Under the pieces are notes generated by a model. The model worked only from the letters and a program-made list of their open reading frames with translations. It was not told the origin of the DNA and did not search any database. A stretch of 64,000 bases of DNA, from assembly GCF_001277235.1 (NCBI RefSeq), contig NZ_CP012266.1, positions 2,976,001-3,040,000 on the forward strand, given 5' to 3'. Numbering within the stretch: position 1 is the stretch's first letter; every line of letters begins with the position of its first letter. Below are positions 40,922-48,573 of this stretch, piece after piece. A program made the translations under genes and the position numbers. Source of the stretch: Cronobacter dublinensis subsp. dublinensis LMG 23823 (GTDB taxonomy: Bacteria; Pseudomonadota; Gammaproteobacteria; Enterobacterales; Enterobacteriaceae).

Positions 40922-41680
40922 CTAACGTGTGATTTCGCGCAGCATTTTTTCCGCGAATGCTTCCTCCTGCCAGCATTTCGTCACCAGCAGGTTAATGACG
41001 TCAGCAAACCCGCTGTACCACTGGTAATCGGTCATATCAGGCACCAGAACCTGCACCTGACGGCGCGCCAGAGTGGTGGGAAGACGTGCAAACCCTTTAC
41101 CACCACATCGCTCACACAGCTTTTGCACCGGCACGCCGTGTAACTCGGTACGCTTACGGTCGAGCGCCGTTCCCCGTCCCGAGCAGTCCCGGCAGGCCGT
41201 ACTGATAATCCCCTTCCCACCGCAGTGCTTACAGAGTTCTTCCACTTCCTCTACGCGAATTGTCGCATCCACGCCTTTCACGCCAGGATGCTTCACCACC
41301 TCCCGACGCACGCGCTTAACCCCTTTTCCTTCACAGTGATGGCATTCGCAGCTGCTGGCTGCCGAGCGCGCATAGTCGCTGTAGGCGAACTGAGCCAGAC
41401 AAAGGGCCATTTTCGCGCGCGCGCGCTCACCGAGTTTTTTCATTACGCCGTTATTTAGCGCGAGCGCATATTTAACCAGTCCATCAACAGCTGGCTGCGG
41501 ATCCTGGATGCCCATTTTGGCGAGGAAGAGGTTGAACCCCAGCGCCGCCTTAGACTGGACGAGACCCTGTGCGGCCATTACATCCGAGATGGTCAGCGCG
41601 GCGCTGCTGGTGGCTGGTGTCTCATCATTGAGTTTCGGTGATTTCGGGGAATAGAACTTTGGTAAAGCTTCGAGGTTCAT
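40922..41680 (-). CDS. Phage antitermination protein Q (phage 82 type)
   Basis: Q lets RNA polymerase read through terminators into late genes. 252 residues from the ATG at 41680 (MNLEALPKFYSPKSPKLNDE). Four DnaJ-like CxxCxGxG zinc repeats are visible: CHHCEGKG, CKHCGGKG, CRDCSGRG, CERCGGKG. The C-terminal block RRQVQVLVPDMTDYQWYSGF is typical. Last of the early operon. The terminator-rich gap, hicAB on the opposite strand, and the lysis cassette lie downstream, so Q would have to act across the hicAB unit. Confidence 0.92.
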   Translation of the reverse strand: MNLEALPKFYSPKSPKLNDETPATSSAALTISDVMAAQGLVQSKAALGFNLFLAKMGIQDPQPAVDGLVKYALALNNGVMKKLGERARAKMALCLAQFAYSDYARSAASSCECHHCEGKGVKRVRREVVKHPGVKGVDATIRVEEVEELCKHCGGKGIISTACRDCSGRGTALDRKRTELHGVPVQKLCERCGGKGFARLPTTLARRQVQVLVPDMTDYQWYSGFADVINLLVTKCWQEEAFAEKMLREITR

Positions 41681-41698
41681 GTGTGGTCTCCACTCCAC

Positions 41699-42748
41699 TT
41701 ATGACAGCACGCCGATCGCGAGCGCGCGGTCTAAAAAACGAAAAATCAGCTCAAGCTGTGAGCCGTATTTTTCTTCGAATGCCACGGTGTCCCGATGGAG
41801 CTCGTCGTGATGCCTTCTGCACAAAGGCAACACGAAAAGGTCATGGGCTTTGGTACCCACCCCGCCCTGCCCGTGGCCGATCAGGTGATGGGGGTCGTCT
41901 GCCCGCTGGTGGCAGCATGCGCAAGGCTGCTGCTTAACCCAGCGGGTGTATTTCTCGTTTTCCCAGCGGCGGCGCTTTGGCCGGAGCATGTAACTTTCAG
42001 GCGACTCAGGGTCGATTGTCAGCGCAACCACCCGCATCTGTTGCTCGTGCGGCTTGTCGCAGTTCATTAGCGTCTTCACGGCACCAGCACGCTGTGCTTT
42101 CGTCTGTACTATTTCAGCGGCCGACGGTCCCGGAACAATATCGCTTTCACGCGACACGCCCTGCACTGGCAAAGGCGGAAGGCGCAGCGCGCGGCGCGCC
42201 ACGCTGTCCGGCAGCGCATCTGTGATATCCATTCTGACAGCCCACCAGCACAACTCCGGCAGAGTCAGCTCGTGGGTATCGTTAAAGGCAAGGGCTCCGC
42301 TCGCGACGCTGATAATCCAGGCTATCACATTGGAACGGGCAATTGCTGACAGGCGCTCAGTAAAATGTTCGGCCAGCTGATTATCACAATGCCAGCACAG
42401 TCGCAGCGCGCCGGGCTCATGCCGCATCGTGGTCAGCTCATGGTGATGGTACTCACTATGCGGCCACTGGCAGCCGCCCTGCTGCTTCATCAGCCAGTGC
42501 TCCAGCCCAGTGATGCCACCAGCAGCCCGGATCACCCGCTCATCAGTAAAGAAGACTTTCAGCCCCTCGTCATCAGCCAGAGGCTGGTGCGCCGGAGGCA
42601 CCGCGCCGCTCGGGAAATGCACCATACTTTCTGGCTGAACCTCCACCAGCACGCGCCCGTTTGCAAATATGGGCATCAGTTCAGGGCCGGGGCGCAGCAG
42701 CACGATACCCATTCCGCGCGCGATTTCCTGTGTTAACAGAGCTCTCAC
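41699..42748 (-). CDS. DUF968 protein with HNH-like C-terminal domain
   Basis: 349-residue phage protein of the DUF968 family. The C-terminal part has a zinc/HNH-like pattern: CACCHQRADDPHHLIGHG, then PLCRRHHDELHR, suggesting a nuclease. The N-terminal 200 residues have no motif I can name. It overlaps the antirepressor stop by 4 bp and precedes Q by 18 bp, the usual nin-region position. Role in recombination or DNA processing is inferred. Confidence 0.85.
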   Translation of the reverse strand: MRALLTQEIARGMGIVLLRPGPELMPIFANGRVLVEVQPESMVHFPSGAVPPAHQPLADDEGLKVFFTDERVIRAAGGITGLEHWLMKQQGGCQWPHSEYHHHELTTMRHEPGALRLCWHCDNQLAEHFTERLSAIARSNVIAWIISVASGALAFNDTHELTLPELCWWAVRMDITDALPDSVARRALRLPPLPVQGVSRESDIVPGPSAAEIVQTKAQRAGAVKTLMNCDKPHEQQMRVVALTIDPESPESYMLRPKRRRWENEKYTRWVKQQPCACCHQRADDPHHLIGHGQGGVGTKAHDLFVLPLCRRHHDELHRDTVAFEEKYGSQLELIFRFLDRALAIGVLS

Positions 42749-43470
42749 GCTGCGTTCCCCTTCGCCACATGCTCAGCCCACAGCCCACCTATCCACTTAA
42801 TACCCTTCGCTGTGAAACGTGCCTGGCTGAACGCGTGGTTGGATGTCGTGGAGGTGCCCGTTTTCACCTCGAATCGTCCGGCATCAATATGCTGGTGGCG
42901 CGGCGTCAGCACCCCGCCGAGGCGGTACATAATCTCGTTGTCGATCAGGAACAGGCGGAAATCCGTCTCTTTGGCTTTTAACAGCTTTGCGACCTGACGG
43001 AATGAGAGCGAACCACTGGCGGTGCAGTAGCGATCCACAAACTCCACCTTTGGCGCCGCGGCGGCGAGTTCCTGTGCCAGCCTTTCCTTTTGTTCGGCCA
43101 GATCCGCAGCAAGACGCAGTGCCTCCGGCAGCGACCGCGGCACGCCCGGCTGCTGGCTGCTTTCCAGTTCCTGCCAGCGATCAACCAGGCGCGCGGTAAA
43201 CTCCGGACATAACTGCGCCACAATGACATAGCTGTCACGCTTGTTAACCAGGTAGTGGTGGTATTCCTGCCTGTTCTGCGGGTGGGTGTACGGCAATGCC
43301 GTATACCCTTCAATAACGCTTTTCTTCATTAACCGCTCAATGGCGGTGCACACGTCGGTATGACGTGAACCTACAAGCGAGGCAATTTCCCGGCTGGACA
43401 TAAAAATCTCCTGACCTGCCAGCGCCACATGATGCCTGGGGCAAACTGAAATCGGGTTTGTCTGGTTCAT
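42745..43470 (-). CDS. Phage antirepressor with Rha and KilAC domains
   Basis: 241 residues from the ATG at 43470 (MNQTNPISVCPRHHVALAGQ), which has GGAG 7 bp upstream; the ATG at 43482 lacks a site. The N-terminal Rha domain (MSSREIASLVGSRHTDVCTA, YHHYLVNKRDSYVIV) is followed by an alpha-helical linker and a C-terminal KilAC/ANT domain (FRQVAKLLKAKETDFRLFLI, QARFTAKGIKWIGGLW). Such proteins block repressors of related phages or alter host gene control. In the early operon between rusA and DUF968. Confidence 0.88.
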   Translation of the reverse strand: MNQTNPISVCPRHHVALAGQEIFMSSREIASLVGSRHTDVCTAIERLMKKSVIEGYTALPYTHPQNRQEYHHYLVNKRDSYVIVAQLCPEFTARLVDRWQELESSQQPGVPRSLPEALRLAADLAEQKERLAQELAAAAPKVEFVDRYCTASGSLSFRQVAKLLKAKETDFRLFLIDNEIMYRLGGVLTPRHQHIDAGRFEVKTGTSTTSNHAFSQARFTAKGIKWIGGLWAEHVAKGNAA

Positions 43471-43485
43471 ACGTTTCTCCATCTG

Positions 43486-43869
43486 TCAGGCGGCTGCACC
43501 CGCCACAAAATTACTGATCGTGATTTCCACCTTCCCTTTGCTGGTTACCGGACCCCATTCCACCAGCATCTTTTTCACCTGGCTGTCGTCCTCCCAGACA
43601 TGGGCCAGCGTCAGCGCATCGAAAAGTGCCTTCAGGTAGTTATCCAGATCGCGGCGTTTCCGGTCGGGCGGGTAAAGCACCACCTCCCCCGCCAGCAGGC
43701 TGGTGACAGGCCTGGGTATGCGCCGCAGTTGCTCAAAAACGGCCGCTGCGGCATTGCTCTGATATTTGCGCCCGTCGGCGCTGACGAGATGACGGCCTTT
43801 TAGCCGCCCCTTAGACGGGGCGCGCCAGTAGCTGTTAACGCTGGGAGGAAAAGGCAGGGTCAGCTTCAT
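43486..43869 (-). CDS. rusA: Holliday junction resolvase RusA
   Basis: 127-residue endonuclease that resolves four-way DNA junctions. Start MKLTLPFPPSVNSYWRAPSK is typical. The catalytic acidic residues fit D74, D76 and D95 with lysine K80 in DLDNYLKALFDAL...WEDDSQV. It overlaps the upstream LexA-like gene by 4 bp. Typical of lambdoid nin regions. Confidence 0.94.
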   Translation of the reverse strand: MKLTLPFPPSVNSYWRAPSKGRLKGRHLVSADGRKYQSNAAAAVFEQLRRIPRPVTSLLAGEVVLYPPDRKRRDLDNYLKALFDALTLAHVWEDDSQVKKMLVEWGPVTSKGKVEITISNFVAGAAA

Positions 43870-44195
43870 GCAATGGCACCCCGCGCTTTCAGGAAAGCCA
43901 CCGCGCGATCGCGCGATTTGGCTTCACCTTCTACCATCGCACGCAGCAGAGAAACTGCTTCATCTTGTTTGGCAATGCCGTTGATGGTGATGCCGCGGGC
44001 GACGCCTTTTGATAACGATATGGCGCCTTTCTTCTCCAGCGTACGCGGCATGTCGGTCGCAGCGTTGGGTGAAGCGGCCCCCATCAGCTGGGCCACTTCT
44101 TTCTGTGTCGGCGGGTAACCGTTTCGTCTCTGGAAATCCGCGAGCATATCCAGCACCTCCTGCTGGCGGACAGTTAAAGCAGAGGCAGAATTCAT
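43866..44195 (-). CDS. LexA-type winged-helix DNA-binding protein
   Basis: 109 residues. The N-terminus LTVRQQEVLDMLADFQRRNG and YPPTQKEVAQLMGAASPNAA matches the LexA DNA-binding winged helix; the C-terminal S24 peptidase domain is missing. So it may bind DNA without RecA-driven cleavage. It overlaps both neighbours by 4 bp in the early operon. Target unknown; binding to LexA-like sites is only a guess. Confidence 0.82.
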   Translation of the reverse strand: MNSASALTVRQQEVLDMLADFQRRNGYPPTQKEVAQLMGAASPNAATDMPRTLEKKGAISLSKGVARGITINGIAKQDEAVSLLRAMVEGEAKSRDRAVAFLKARGAIA

Positions 44196-45373
44196 GCCGC
44201 TTTCTCCCGCGCGCCAGCCATTTCGCGAACGGAGGCTCTAAGCTGCCGAATGTTCCGCCAGTGCGTGGTGTCAATTGCGCCGACAACCAGCAGAACCTCA
44301 TCCATCGCCAGGCCATGCTGCTCTTCAGCTTCGCGAGCGACCGTCGCAAGCCGTTCGTGCATGTCTTTCCGCTCCGCATCGTCCTGAAAGACAAAATCAT
44401 GGAGGGCCATAAAAGCACGCAGCTTCACGCCGTTGTGATGCTCTTTAATCAGCGACTGCGCGCGCGAAATGACATCTGCGGTCACCGTCACCAGCATCGG
44501 GCTTTCCACAGAATCGGCGGCCCAGCTGTGAGCAAAGCGGGATTCATGAAAGGCATACGTCTCTTTGCTGCCGAACGCCGCGCATGCGCAGGCCCATACC
44601 TCAACGCCGCTTCGCTCCAGGATGTCGGCTGCGGTCAGTGGCAACTCTGTTTCAGCAGCCTGCAGTTGCGGCTCAGTTTCTGAATGCAGATCTGTTTCAT
44701 CCTCATCGGGTTCCGGGCGGTTACTCATCAGCAGGCGTTCAGCCTGACGGCGTATCTGTGCAATAAACGCGTCGCCGTGCGCTTCCAGCTCGTTACGGCT
44801 GATGTAGCTCATTGCCGGGCCGCGCCAGGTCCTATCGAATACCGCAATGGCACCCGCAAAAAACGCGCCGGACGGGATCAGCTTTTCGTCTTTAGGGACG
44901 AACCAGGACGGAAGATCGAAACCAATACAGCCACGGATAAAGGCGATGTGATCCGCGTCTTCCGGCCACCAGACCTCGCTGGTGGCCGCCTTAATCAAAA
45001 AGACGTACCGCCCGCCTTTTTCCCGCATCTCGCTGGCGTGCTGCATGATGTAACGCATGCCGGTGATGTACTGACCGTCGTGCCTGGATGCGCGGCTGTA
45101 CGGAGGGTTGCCGAACGCGGCGCCGTTGAGCTCGGCCAGACGCGCGGACCAGTCCTGCGTCAGCGCGTTATCTTCGGCGGTGTAATAAGCATCACATTTG
45201 GCGTTCTCGCCATCAGAGAACAGGTCCAGTACGAGCGGGCCGAACATGGCGTTGATGCCCCAAAAAATATTGTCCGGCGTACGCCACTGATCGCCGACTT
45301 CCTTAAGTTCGTGAGCCGGTTTGCTGCGCAGCGCCGCCAGCGCCTGGTTATAAACATACAACGTGTGCATCAC
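44192..45373 (-). CDS. Phage DNA N-6-adenine methyltransferase (Dam family) with long C-terminal extension
   Basis: 393 residues. Residues 1-190 fit phage Dam methyltransferases: WRTPDNIFWGINAMFGPLVL, DLFSDGENAKC and the catalytic NPPY (N89-Y92). The following 200 residues, with an acidic low-complexity linker (PEPDEDETDLHSETEPQ), are not part of the usual roughly 170-residue domain and are helical and unassigned. Methylation may protect phage DNA from host restriction. It overlaps neighbours on both sides by 4 bp. Confidence 0.88.
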   Translation of the reverse strand: MMHTLYVYNQALAALRSKPAHELKEVGDQWRTPDNIFWGINAMFGPLVLDLFSDGENAKCDAYYTAEDNALTQDWSARLAELNGAAFGNPPYSRASRHDGQYITGMRYIMQHASEMREKGGRYVFLIKAATSEVWWPEDADHIAFIRGCIGFDLPSWFVPKDEKLIPSGAFFAGAIAVFDRTWRGPAMSYISRNELEAHGDAFIAQIRRQAERLLMSNRPEPDEDETDLHSETEPQLQAAETELPLTAADILERSGVEVWACACAAFGSKETYAFHESRFAHSWAADSVESPMLVTVTADVISRAQSLIKEHHNGVKLRAFMALHDFVFQDDAERKDMHERLATVAREAEEQHGLAMDEVLLVVGAIDTTHWRNIRQLRASVREMAGAREKAA

Positions 45374-45606
45374 AGTTCCCCCACATAGTTACCGGCCAGA
45401 TAGCAACGGCCTTCTACGTAACCAACGCGGTTGCTCATCTTCAGGCACTGGGTACGCTTCTTCGCCAGCCGTTCGCGGTCCCGGTTACTCTTCGAGGCAT
45501 CGAACGCAGCCAGGTAGGCATGTGCGGCGCGGCGCCACAGATGCTGTCTTTCCAGCTGGCAGGCCAGCTCTTCAAAAACTTCGTGTTTCAGCTTCTCGTT
45601 TTTCAT
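45370..45606 (-). CDS. PerC-family-like small regulator
   Basis: 78 residues. LERQHLWRRAAHAYLAAFDA and RLAKKRTQCLKM fit the PerC transcriptional activator signature (a W-RRAA block followed by a C-terminal R-x-x-C-L). In pathogens phage-borne PerC-like proteins can activate host virulence genes. It overlaps the O-like gene stop and the methylase start. Assignment is by pattern only. Confidence 0.72.
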   Translation of the reverse strand: MKNEKLKHEVFEELACQLERQHLWRRAAHAYLAAFDASKSNRDRERLAKKRTQCLKMSNRVGYVEGRCYLAGNYVGEL

Positions 45607-46499
45607 GATCTGAACCCCTCCGGAACCTGGCTGTAATCAACACCGGCATAGCTGGCTTTAAATGCGCTGTCGTCGCGCTGCACACTGCGCTGCTTCCACT
45701 GCTGGCGGGGCGGGCGTCCGCGCTCTTTCCAGCGGGTAGCGCTCAGCAGGTAGCCTTCAAGCTTGCCCGGGACGAACAGCGTCTGCGGGCGCATGTAGTC
45801 GTACATTTCCGTGTCGTGCCAGTGCTCGTGCTTGTAGTCGACAACGAGCTGCAGGTCGTCCACCGAATGACCTTCGCGCAGCCGGGCCCGGATGTTCTCC
45901 AGTGAGGATTTCGAGTTCTGGTAACGCGCGCCGGTGACCAGATTCAGGTACTTCAGCACAGCAATCGCTTTATCGGTGATCAGCTGCTCAGCGTCGGGTT
46001 GCCGGGCAACCTGACAAGAAGGTTGTTTATCTGATGGTTCTTGTTTTGAATTTACTGACGGATCGTGTCCAGATTCTGGACCCTGAGAAGCCCGATTTTT
46101 GCGGTTTTCCGGACGTTCAGATTCTGGACGTCCAGCTTCTGAACCTTCGGATTCTGAACGTCCAGATTCTGAATGTTCAGAAACTGGACCCTGAGAATAA
46201 GCACCGGCAGCCGCCTGGCGCAGGCGCGGCACGTTCAGCGTGTAGATGTTGGTACCGCTGCGCTGGCCCTGACGGCGTTCTTTACGGGTCAGCCATCCGT
46301 CACGCTCAAGCTCACCAACTGCGGTAATAACGGTGCTGCGACCGGCGCCAATCTGGCGCGCGATGGTGTCGACGCTGGGCCAGCTGATACCTTCATCGCT
46401 GGAAAAATCAGCCAGGCGCGCCAGGATCAGCAGCTTCGTGCCTTTGATTCCGGCACTCGCGCAGCCATCCCAGACGTAGGCTGATAACTTAACGCTCAT
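45603..46499 (-). CDS. Phage replication initiation protein, O-like
   Basis: 298 residues. The N-terminal winged helix (GTKLLILARLADFSSDEGIS, SVDTIARQIGAGRSTVITAV) is followed by a Ser/Glu/Arg-rich repeat linker (residues about 100-150) and a conserved phage C-terminal domain (KYLNLVTGARYQNSKSSLEN, MYDYMRPQTLFVPGKLEGYL). The linker is encoded by tandem 15-bp iterons (46115-46189) next to AT-rich DNA, like the lambda origin inside gene O. No P- or DnaC-like helicase loader follows, so the helicase may come from the host. Start overlaps the DUF4222 stop. Confidence 0.82.
   Translation of the reverse strand: MSVKLSAYVWDGCASAGIKGTKLLILARLADFSSDEGISWPSVDTIARQIGAGRSTVITAVGELERDGWLTRKERRQGQRSGTNIYTLNVPRLRQAAAGAYSQGPVSEHSESGRSESEGSEAGRPESERPENRKNRASQGPESGHDPSVNSKQEPSDKQPSCQVARQPDAEQLITDKAIAVLKYLNLVTGARYQNSKSSLENIRARLREGHSVDDLQLVVDYKHEHWHDTEMYDYMRPQTLFVPGKLEGYLLSATRWKERGRPPRQQWKQRSVQRDDSAFKASYAGVDYSQVPEGFRS
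46021..46189. other. Putative prophage replication origin: iterons inside the O-like gene
   Basis: Five adjacent 15-bp units at 46115-46189 follow the pattern GTYCAGATTCTGRAC, plus a sixth, perfectly palindromic GTCCAGATTCTGGAC at 46067-46081. An AT-rich block lies beside them at 46021-46060. Iterons inside the initiator gene next to an AT-rich segment are the lambda ori layout; origin function is inferred. Confidence 0.72.
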
Positions 46500-46842
46500 G
46501 CATCCACCCTTTTGAACTTCTCGCGGAACCGCTCAACAGGCTGCATGCAGTCGTGCGGGTAACCCGCGCGCCGGAAGATAACCTGTCGTTTTTCGGGGTC
46601 GTAACCGGTGACGTGGACTTCAGTTCCCCGCCAGTCGCGGTATCGTCTGTTGAGTTCCTGCACGCGAAAGCCTCCGCCTGGCGGTTAAACTCCCCTACCA
46701 TCTGCTGAACGAGCTGGTAGCTGACGGGCACACAGTGGCCTGATACTCTCACTGCATACCGGTACTGCACCGGACCGGCTCCGCCCGGTACCGGCAGCGC
46801 AATAAGTTGCGACCTGCGGTAACGTGTTGTTAAACTGTTCAT
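46489..46842 (-). CDS. Small phage protein upstream of the O-like gene
   Basis: 117 residues from the ATG at 46842 (MNSLTTRYRRSQLIALPVPG...) with GTGGAG upstream. The first 65 residues (to about FACRNSTDD) look like real coding sequence; the rest overlaps the DUF4222 gene in another frame and is Ser/Thr/Arg-rich, like an out-of-frame reading. The true protein may end earlier through a frameshift that joins it to the DUF4222 frame, or the two genes overlap fully. No function is assigned. Confidence 0.6.
   Translation of the reverse strand: MNSLTTRYRRSQLIALPVPGGAGPVQYRYAVRVSGHCVPVSYQLVQQMVGEFNRQAEAFACRNSTDDTATGGELKSTSPVTTPKNDRLSSGARVTRTTACSLLSGSARSSKGWMHER
46496..46663 (-). CDS. DUF4222 phage protein (GTG start)
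   Basis: 55 residues: VQELNRRYRDWRGTEVHVTG, then YDPEKRQVIFRRAGYPHDCM, ending QPVERFREKFKRVDA, matching the DUF4222 family of phage proteins of unknown function. It starts with GTG at 46663 after CGGAGG. Its TGA overlaps the ATG of the O-like gene. It lies wholly inside the 3' part of the 46489-46842 frame, so one of the two readings is likely incomplete. Confidence 0.78.
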   Translation of the reverse strand: MQELNRRYRDWRGTEVHVTGYDPEKRQVIFRRAGYPHDCMQPVERFREKFKRVDA

Positions 46843-46856
46843 GCGTAGTTTCTCCA

Positions 46857-47393
46857 CTATTGAAAAGACGCGCCCGACGCCTCGAGCTGCACACTCGGGG
46901 CGTCACCTTTTCTGGTGCTCATAAATACTTCTACTGCCTGGTCTGAAACCCCATACAGCGCCATAAAGCCCATGAATCCGTGGAACTGGTGGCGAATAGT
47001 CTTGCGAAACAGCTCAGAGAGCTTTTTGCGTTCATGACGGTCAATTACCCCATCCTCAGCCGCTTCAATCTGCGCCTGCGCCAGCTGGCCTTTCGCCGCG
47101 CTGGTTTTCATGTCGATCGCGAACAGGTCCACGTTGTCCATGCTTTCCGGCTTCGGAACGTCCACCAGCAGTTTGCCGACGCGCGCCGCGGCATATTCCG
47201 CCAGCATCGATATGCCGGACAGGTCCTCCATGCGCTCAAGTTCGGCCAGCGTAAAGAAACGGCTGCCGCATTTCTGGTACATGTGGTTATGAAAGGTGTC
47301 GATGCTCATGCCGAGATCAGCAGCCATCCCGAGGCGGCCGGCGGGATGCGCCTTACACATCGCGCTGATTGCTGCTTTGATGTTGTCTACCAT
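46857..47393 (-). CDS. CII-family regulatory protein (CP76/YmfL type)
   Basis: 178 residues of the phage regulatory CII family (CP76). MVDNIKAAISAMCKAHPAGR and LGMAADLGMSIDTFHNHMYQ form a helix-turn-helix, and KCGSRFFTLAELERMEDLSG is the family block. Placed between cro and the replication genes, as expected for a CII-type activator. Whether it activates cI or int promoters here is not shown. Confidence 0.85.
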   Translation of the reverse strand: MVDNIKAAISAMCKAHPAGRLGMAADLGMSIDTFHNHMYQKCGSRFFTLAELERMEDLSGISMLAEYAAARVGKLLVDVPKPESMDNVDLFAIDMKTSAAKGQLAQAQIEAAEDGVIDRHERKKLSELFRKTIRHQFHGFMGFMALYGVSDQAVEVFMSTRKGDAPSVQLEASGASFQ

Positions 47394-47423
47394 CTTGTTT
47401 TCCTTTTGGTAGTTAACGGTTGA

Positions 47424-47681
47424 TTAATTTGCCGCTAAATTGGCGTTGCCGGGTTTGGCTGTTTCTTGTTCGGTTGTCTGATAACGGCTGGGGTAAAGAA
47501 TCTGCAATTCGTCTATCTCCCCGTCGTAGAACTTCACAAGCTTTTCAGCCAACTCAACGGAAGGAACTTGCTCACAACGTTCGATGCGACTTAGCGTGGC
47601 AGGGTCAACCTGAACACCGCCAGCAACATGAGATAACGTATAACCGTGCGAATTGCGCAATTTTCTCAATGGGGATTGCAT
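47424..47681 (-). CDS. Cro-like repressor
   Basis: 85-residue helix-turn-helix protein divergent from the CI repressor. The HTH is LRKLRNSHGYTLSHVAGGVQ followed by VDPATLSRIERCEQVPSVEL. A GGAGGC ribosome site precedes the ATG. It lies across the operator cluster from cI, the classical cro position. An ATTGCGCAAT palindrome lies inside its first codons. Confidence 0.87.
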   Translation of the reverse strand: MQSPLRKLRNSHGYTLSHVAGGVQVDPATLSRIERCEQVPSVELAEKLVKFYDGEIDELQILYPSRYQTTEQETAKPGNANLAAN

Positions 47682-47695
47682 AACGCCTCCTATAT

Positions 47696-47759
47696 TTGCG
47701 TATTACGCATGTTATTGCATGTTGTAATCTTGCGCAAGTTACTTTGCATGAAACGCAAA
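47696..47759. promoter_or_regulatory. OR operator cluster between cro and cI
   Basis: Three sites resemble TTGCG-N5-CGCAA: TTGCGTATTACGCAT (47696-47710), CTTGCGCAAG (47729-47738, overlapping half-sites) and TTGCATGAAACGCAA (47744-47758). A further AATTGCGCAATT lies at 47651-47662 inside cro. They cover the divergent cro and cI promoters. The same motif recurs on the other side of cI at 48551. Confidence 0.75.
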
Positions 47760-47772
47760 ATGGACATGTAAT

Positions 47773-48474
47773 ATGCGCATGAACATAGGAAATCGAGTTA
47801 GACAGCTTCGCCTGGCGAAGAATATGAAAATTGCTGAATTAGCTGACGCCGTTGAAGTGGATGCGGCGAATATTTCTCGTCTTGAAACAGGTAAACAAAA
47901 GCAATTTACAGAACAGACACTTAATCGATTAGCGCAAGCTTTAGGCGTAACTGTCGCTGACCTCTTTACCTCGACCGACAATGAGACTACTGTATATAAA
48001 AACAGTAAACCAGATTCCGCAGTCGGAGAGGGTACCGATGTGTTTAGAGTCGAAGTTCTTGATGCCAGCGCAAGTGCTGGGGTGGGTTATATACAAGGAA
48101 GTGATGTGATCGATGTTATTCAGGCGATTGAATACAGCCACGAAAAAGCTTTAGCGATGTTTGGTGGTAGATCCGCTGGAAACGTTAAAGTGATAAACGT
48201 CCGTGGCGATAGTATGTCGCCCACCATTGAGCCTGGTGACTTAGTTTTCGTCGATGTCTCGATTAATGAGTTTGATGGTGACGGCATCTACACCTTTGGT
48301 TTTGATGGAAAAATCTACGCTAAACGCCTCCAAATGATACCAGACCAACTTCTTGTTATTTCAGACAATCCTAAATATCGAGAATGGAGCATAGACAAGA
48401 GTAACGAGCATCGTTTCTATATTTATGGAAAGGTGTTGATAAGCCAATCGCAGGCGTTTAAAAGGCACGGCTAA
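47773..48474 (+). CDS. CI-type repressor (HTH plus S24 peptidase)
   Basis: 233-residue lysogeny repressor. The N-terminal XRE helix-turn-helix (MKIAELADAVEVDAANISRL) is followed by a linker and an S24 domain with an Ala102-Gly103 cleavage pair (SASAGVGY), nucleophile S147 (RGDSMSPT) and general base K184 (IYAKRLQ). It therefore should undergo RecA-stimulated self-cleavage, giving SOS induction. Flanked by operator clusters on both sides and followed by a terminator. The second ATG at 47779 is an alternative start. Confidence 0.93.
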   Translation: MRMNIGNRVRQLRLAKNMKIAELADAVEVDAANISRLETGKQKQFTEQTLNRLAQALGVTVADLFTSTDNETTVYKNSKPDSAVGEGTDVFRVEVLDASASAGVGYIQGSDVIDVIQAIEYSHEKALAMFGGRSAGNVKVINVRGDSMSPTIEPGDLVFVDVSINEFDGDGIYTFGFDGKIYAKRLQMIPDQLLVISDNPKYREWSIDKSNEHRFYIYGKVLISQSQAFKRHG

Positions 48475-48492
48475 TCCTCGAAACACAATAAC

Positions 48493-48516
48493 AGGTCGCA
48501 CAAGCGGCCTTTTTTT
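48493..48516 (+). terminator. Terminator after cI
   Basis: AGGTCGC/GCGGCCT (with one G-T pair) around ACAA, followed by six T, 18 bp past the cI stop. Confidence 0.75.
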
Positions 48517-48527
48517 CACCCTCAAAA

Positions 48528-48573
48528 ATTGCGCAATATGCAATTAACACTTGCGTAATTCGCAATTTAGAAT
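48528..48573 (+). promoter_or_regulatory. OL operators and probable PL promoter
   Basis: ATTGCGCAAT (48528-48537) and TTGCGTAATTCGCAA (48551-48565, exact match to the consensus) overlap a possible promoter TTAACA (48544) with TAGAAT (48568), 18 bp apart. It would drive the left operon yfdP-yfdQ-...-int on the plus strand under CI control. Confidence 0.7.

Noticed and set aside
40843..40932. Short plus-strand frame MPIVREILPDFFELSKHHAV between hicB and Q
   Set aside because: It begins just after two terminators and overlaps the Q end; 29 codons without a good ribosome site are too little support.
44009..44683. 224-codon plus-strand frame in the phage early operon
   Set aside because: Antisense to the overlapping methylase and LexA-like genes, which form a tight operon with 4-bp overlaps.
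45603..46499. 46115-46189 repeats as a simple sequence error or microsatellite
   Set aside because: The units differ at several positions in a regular, partly palindromic manner and sit beside AT-rich DNA in a replication gene, so an origin is more likely.
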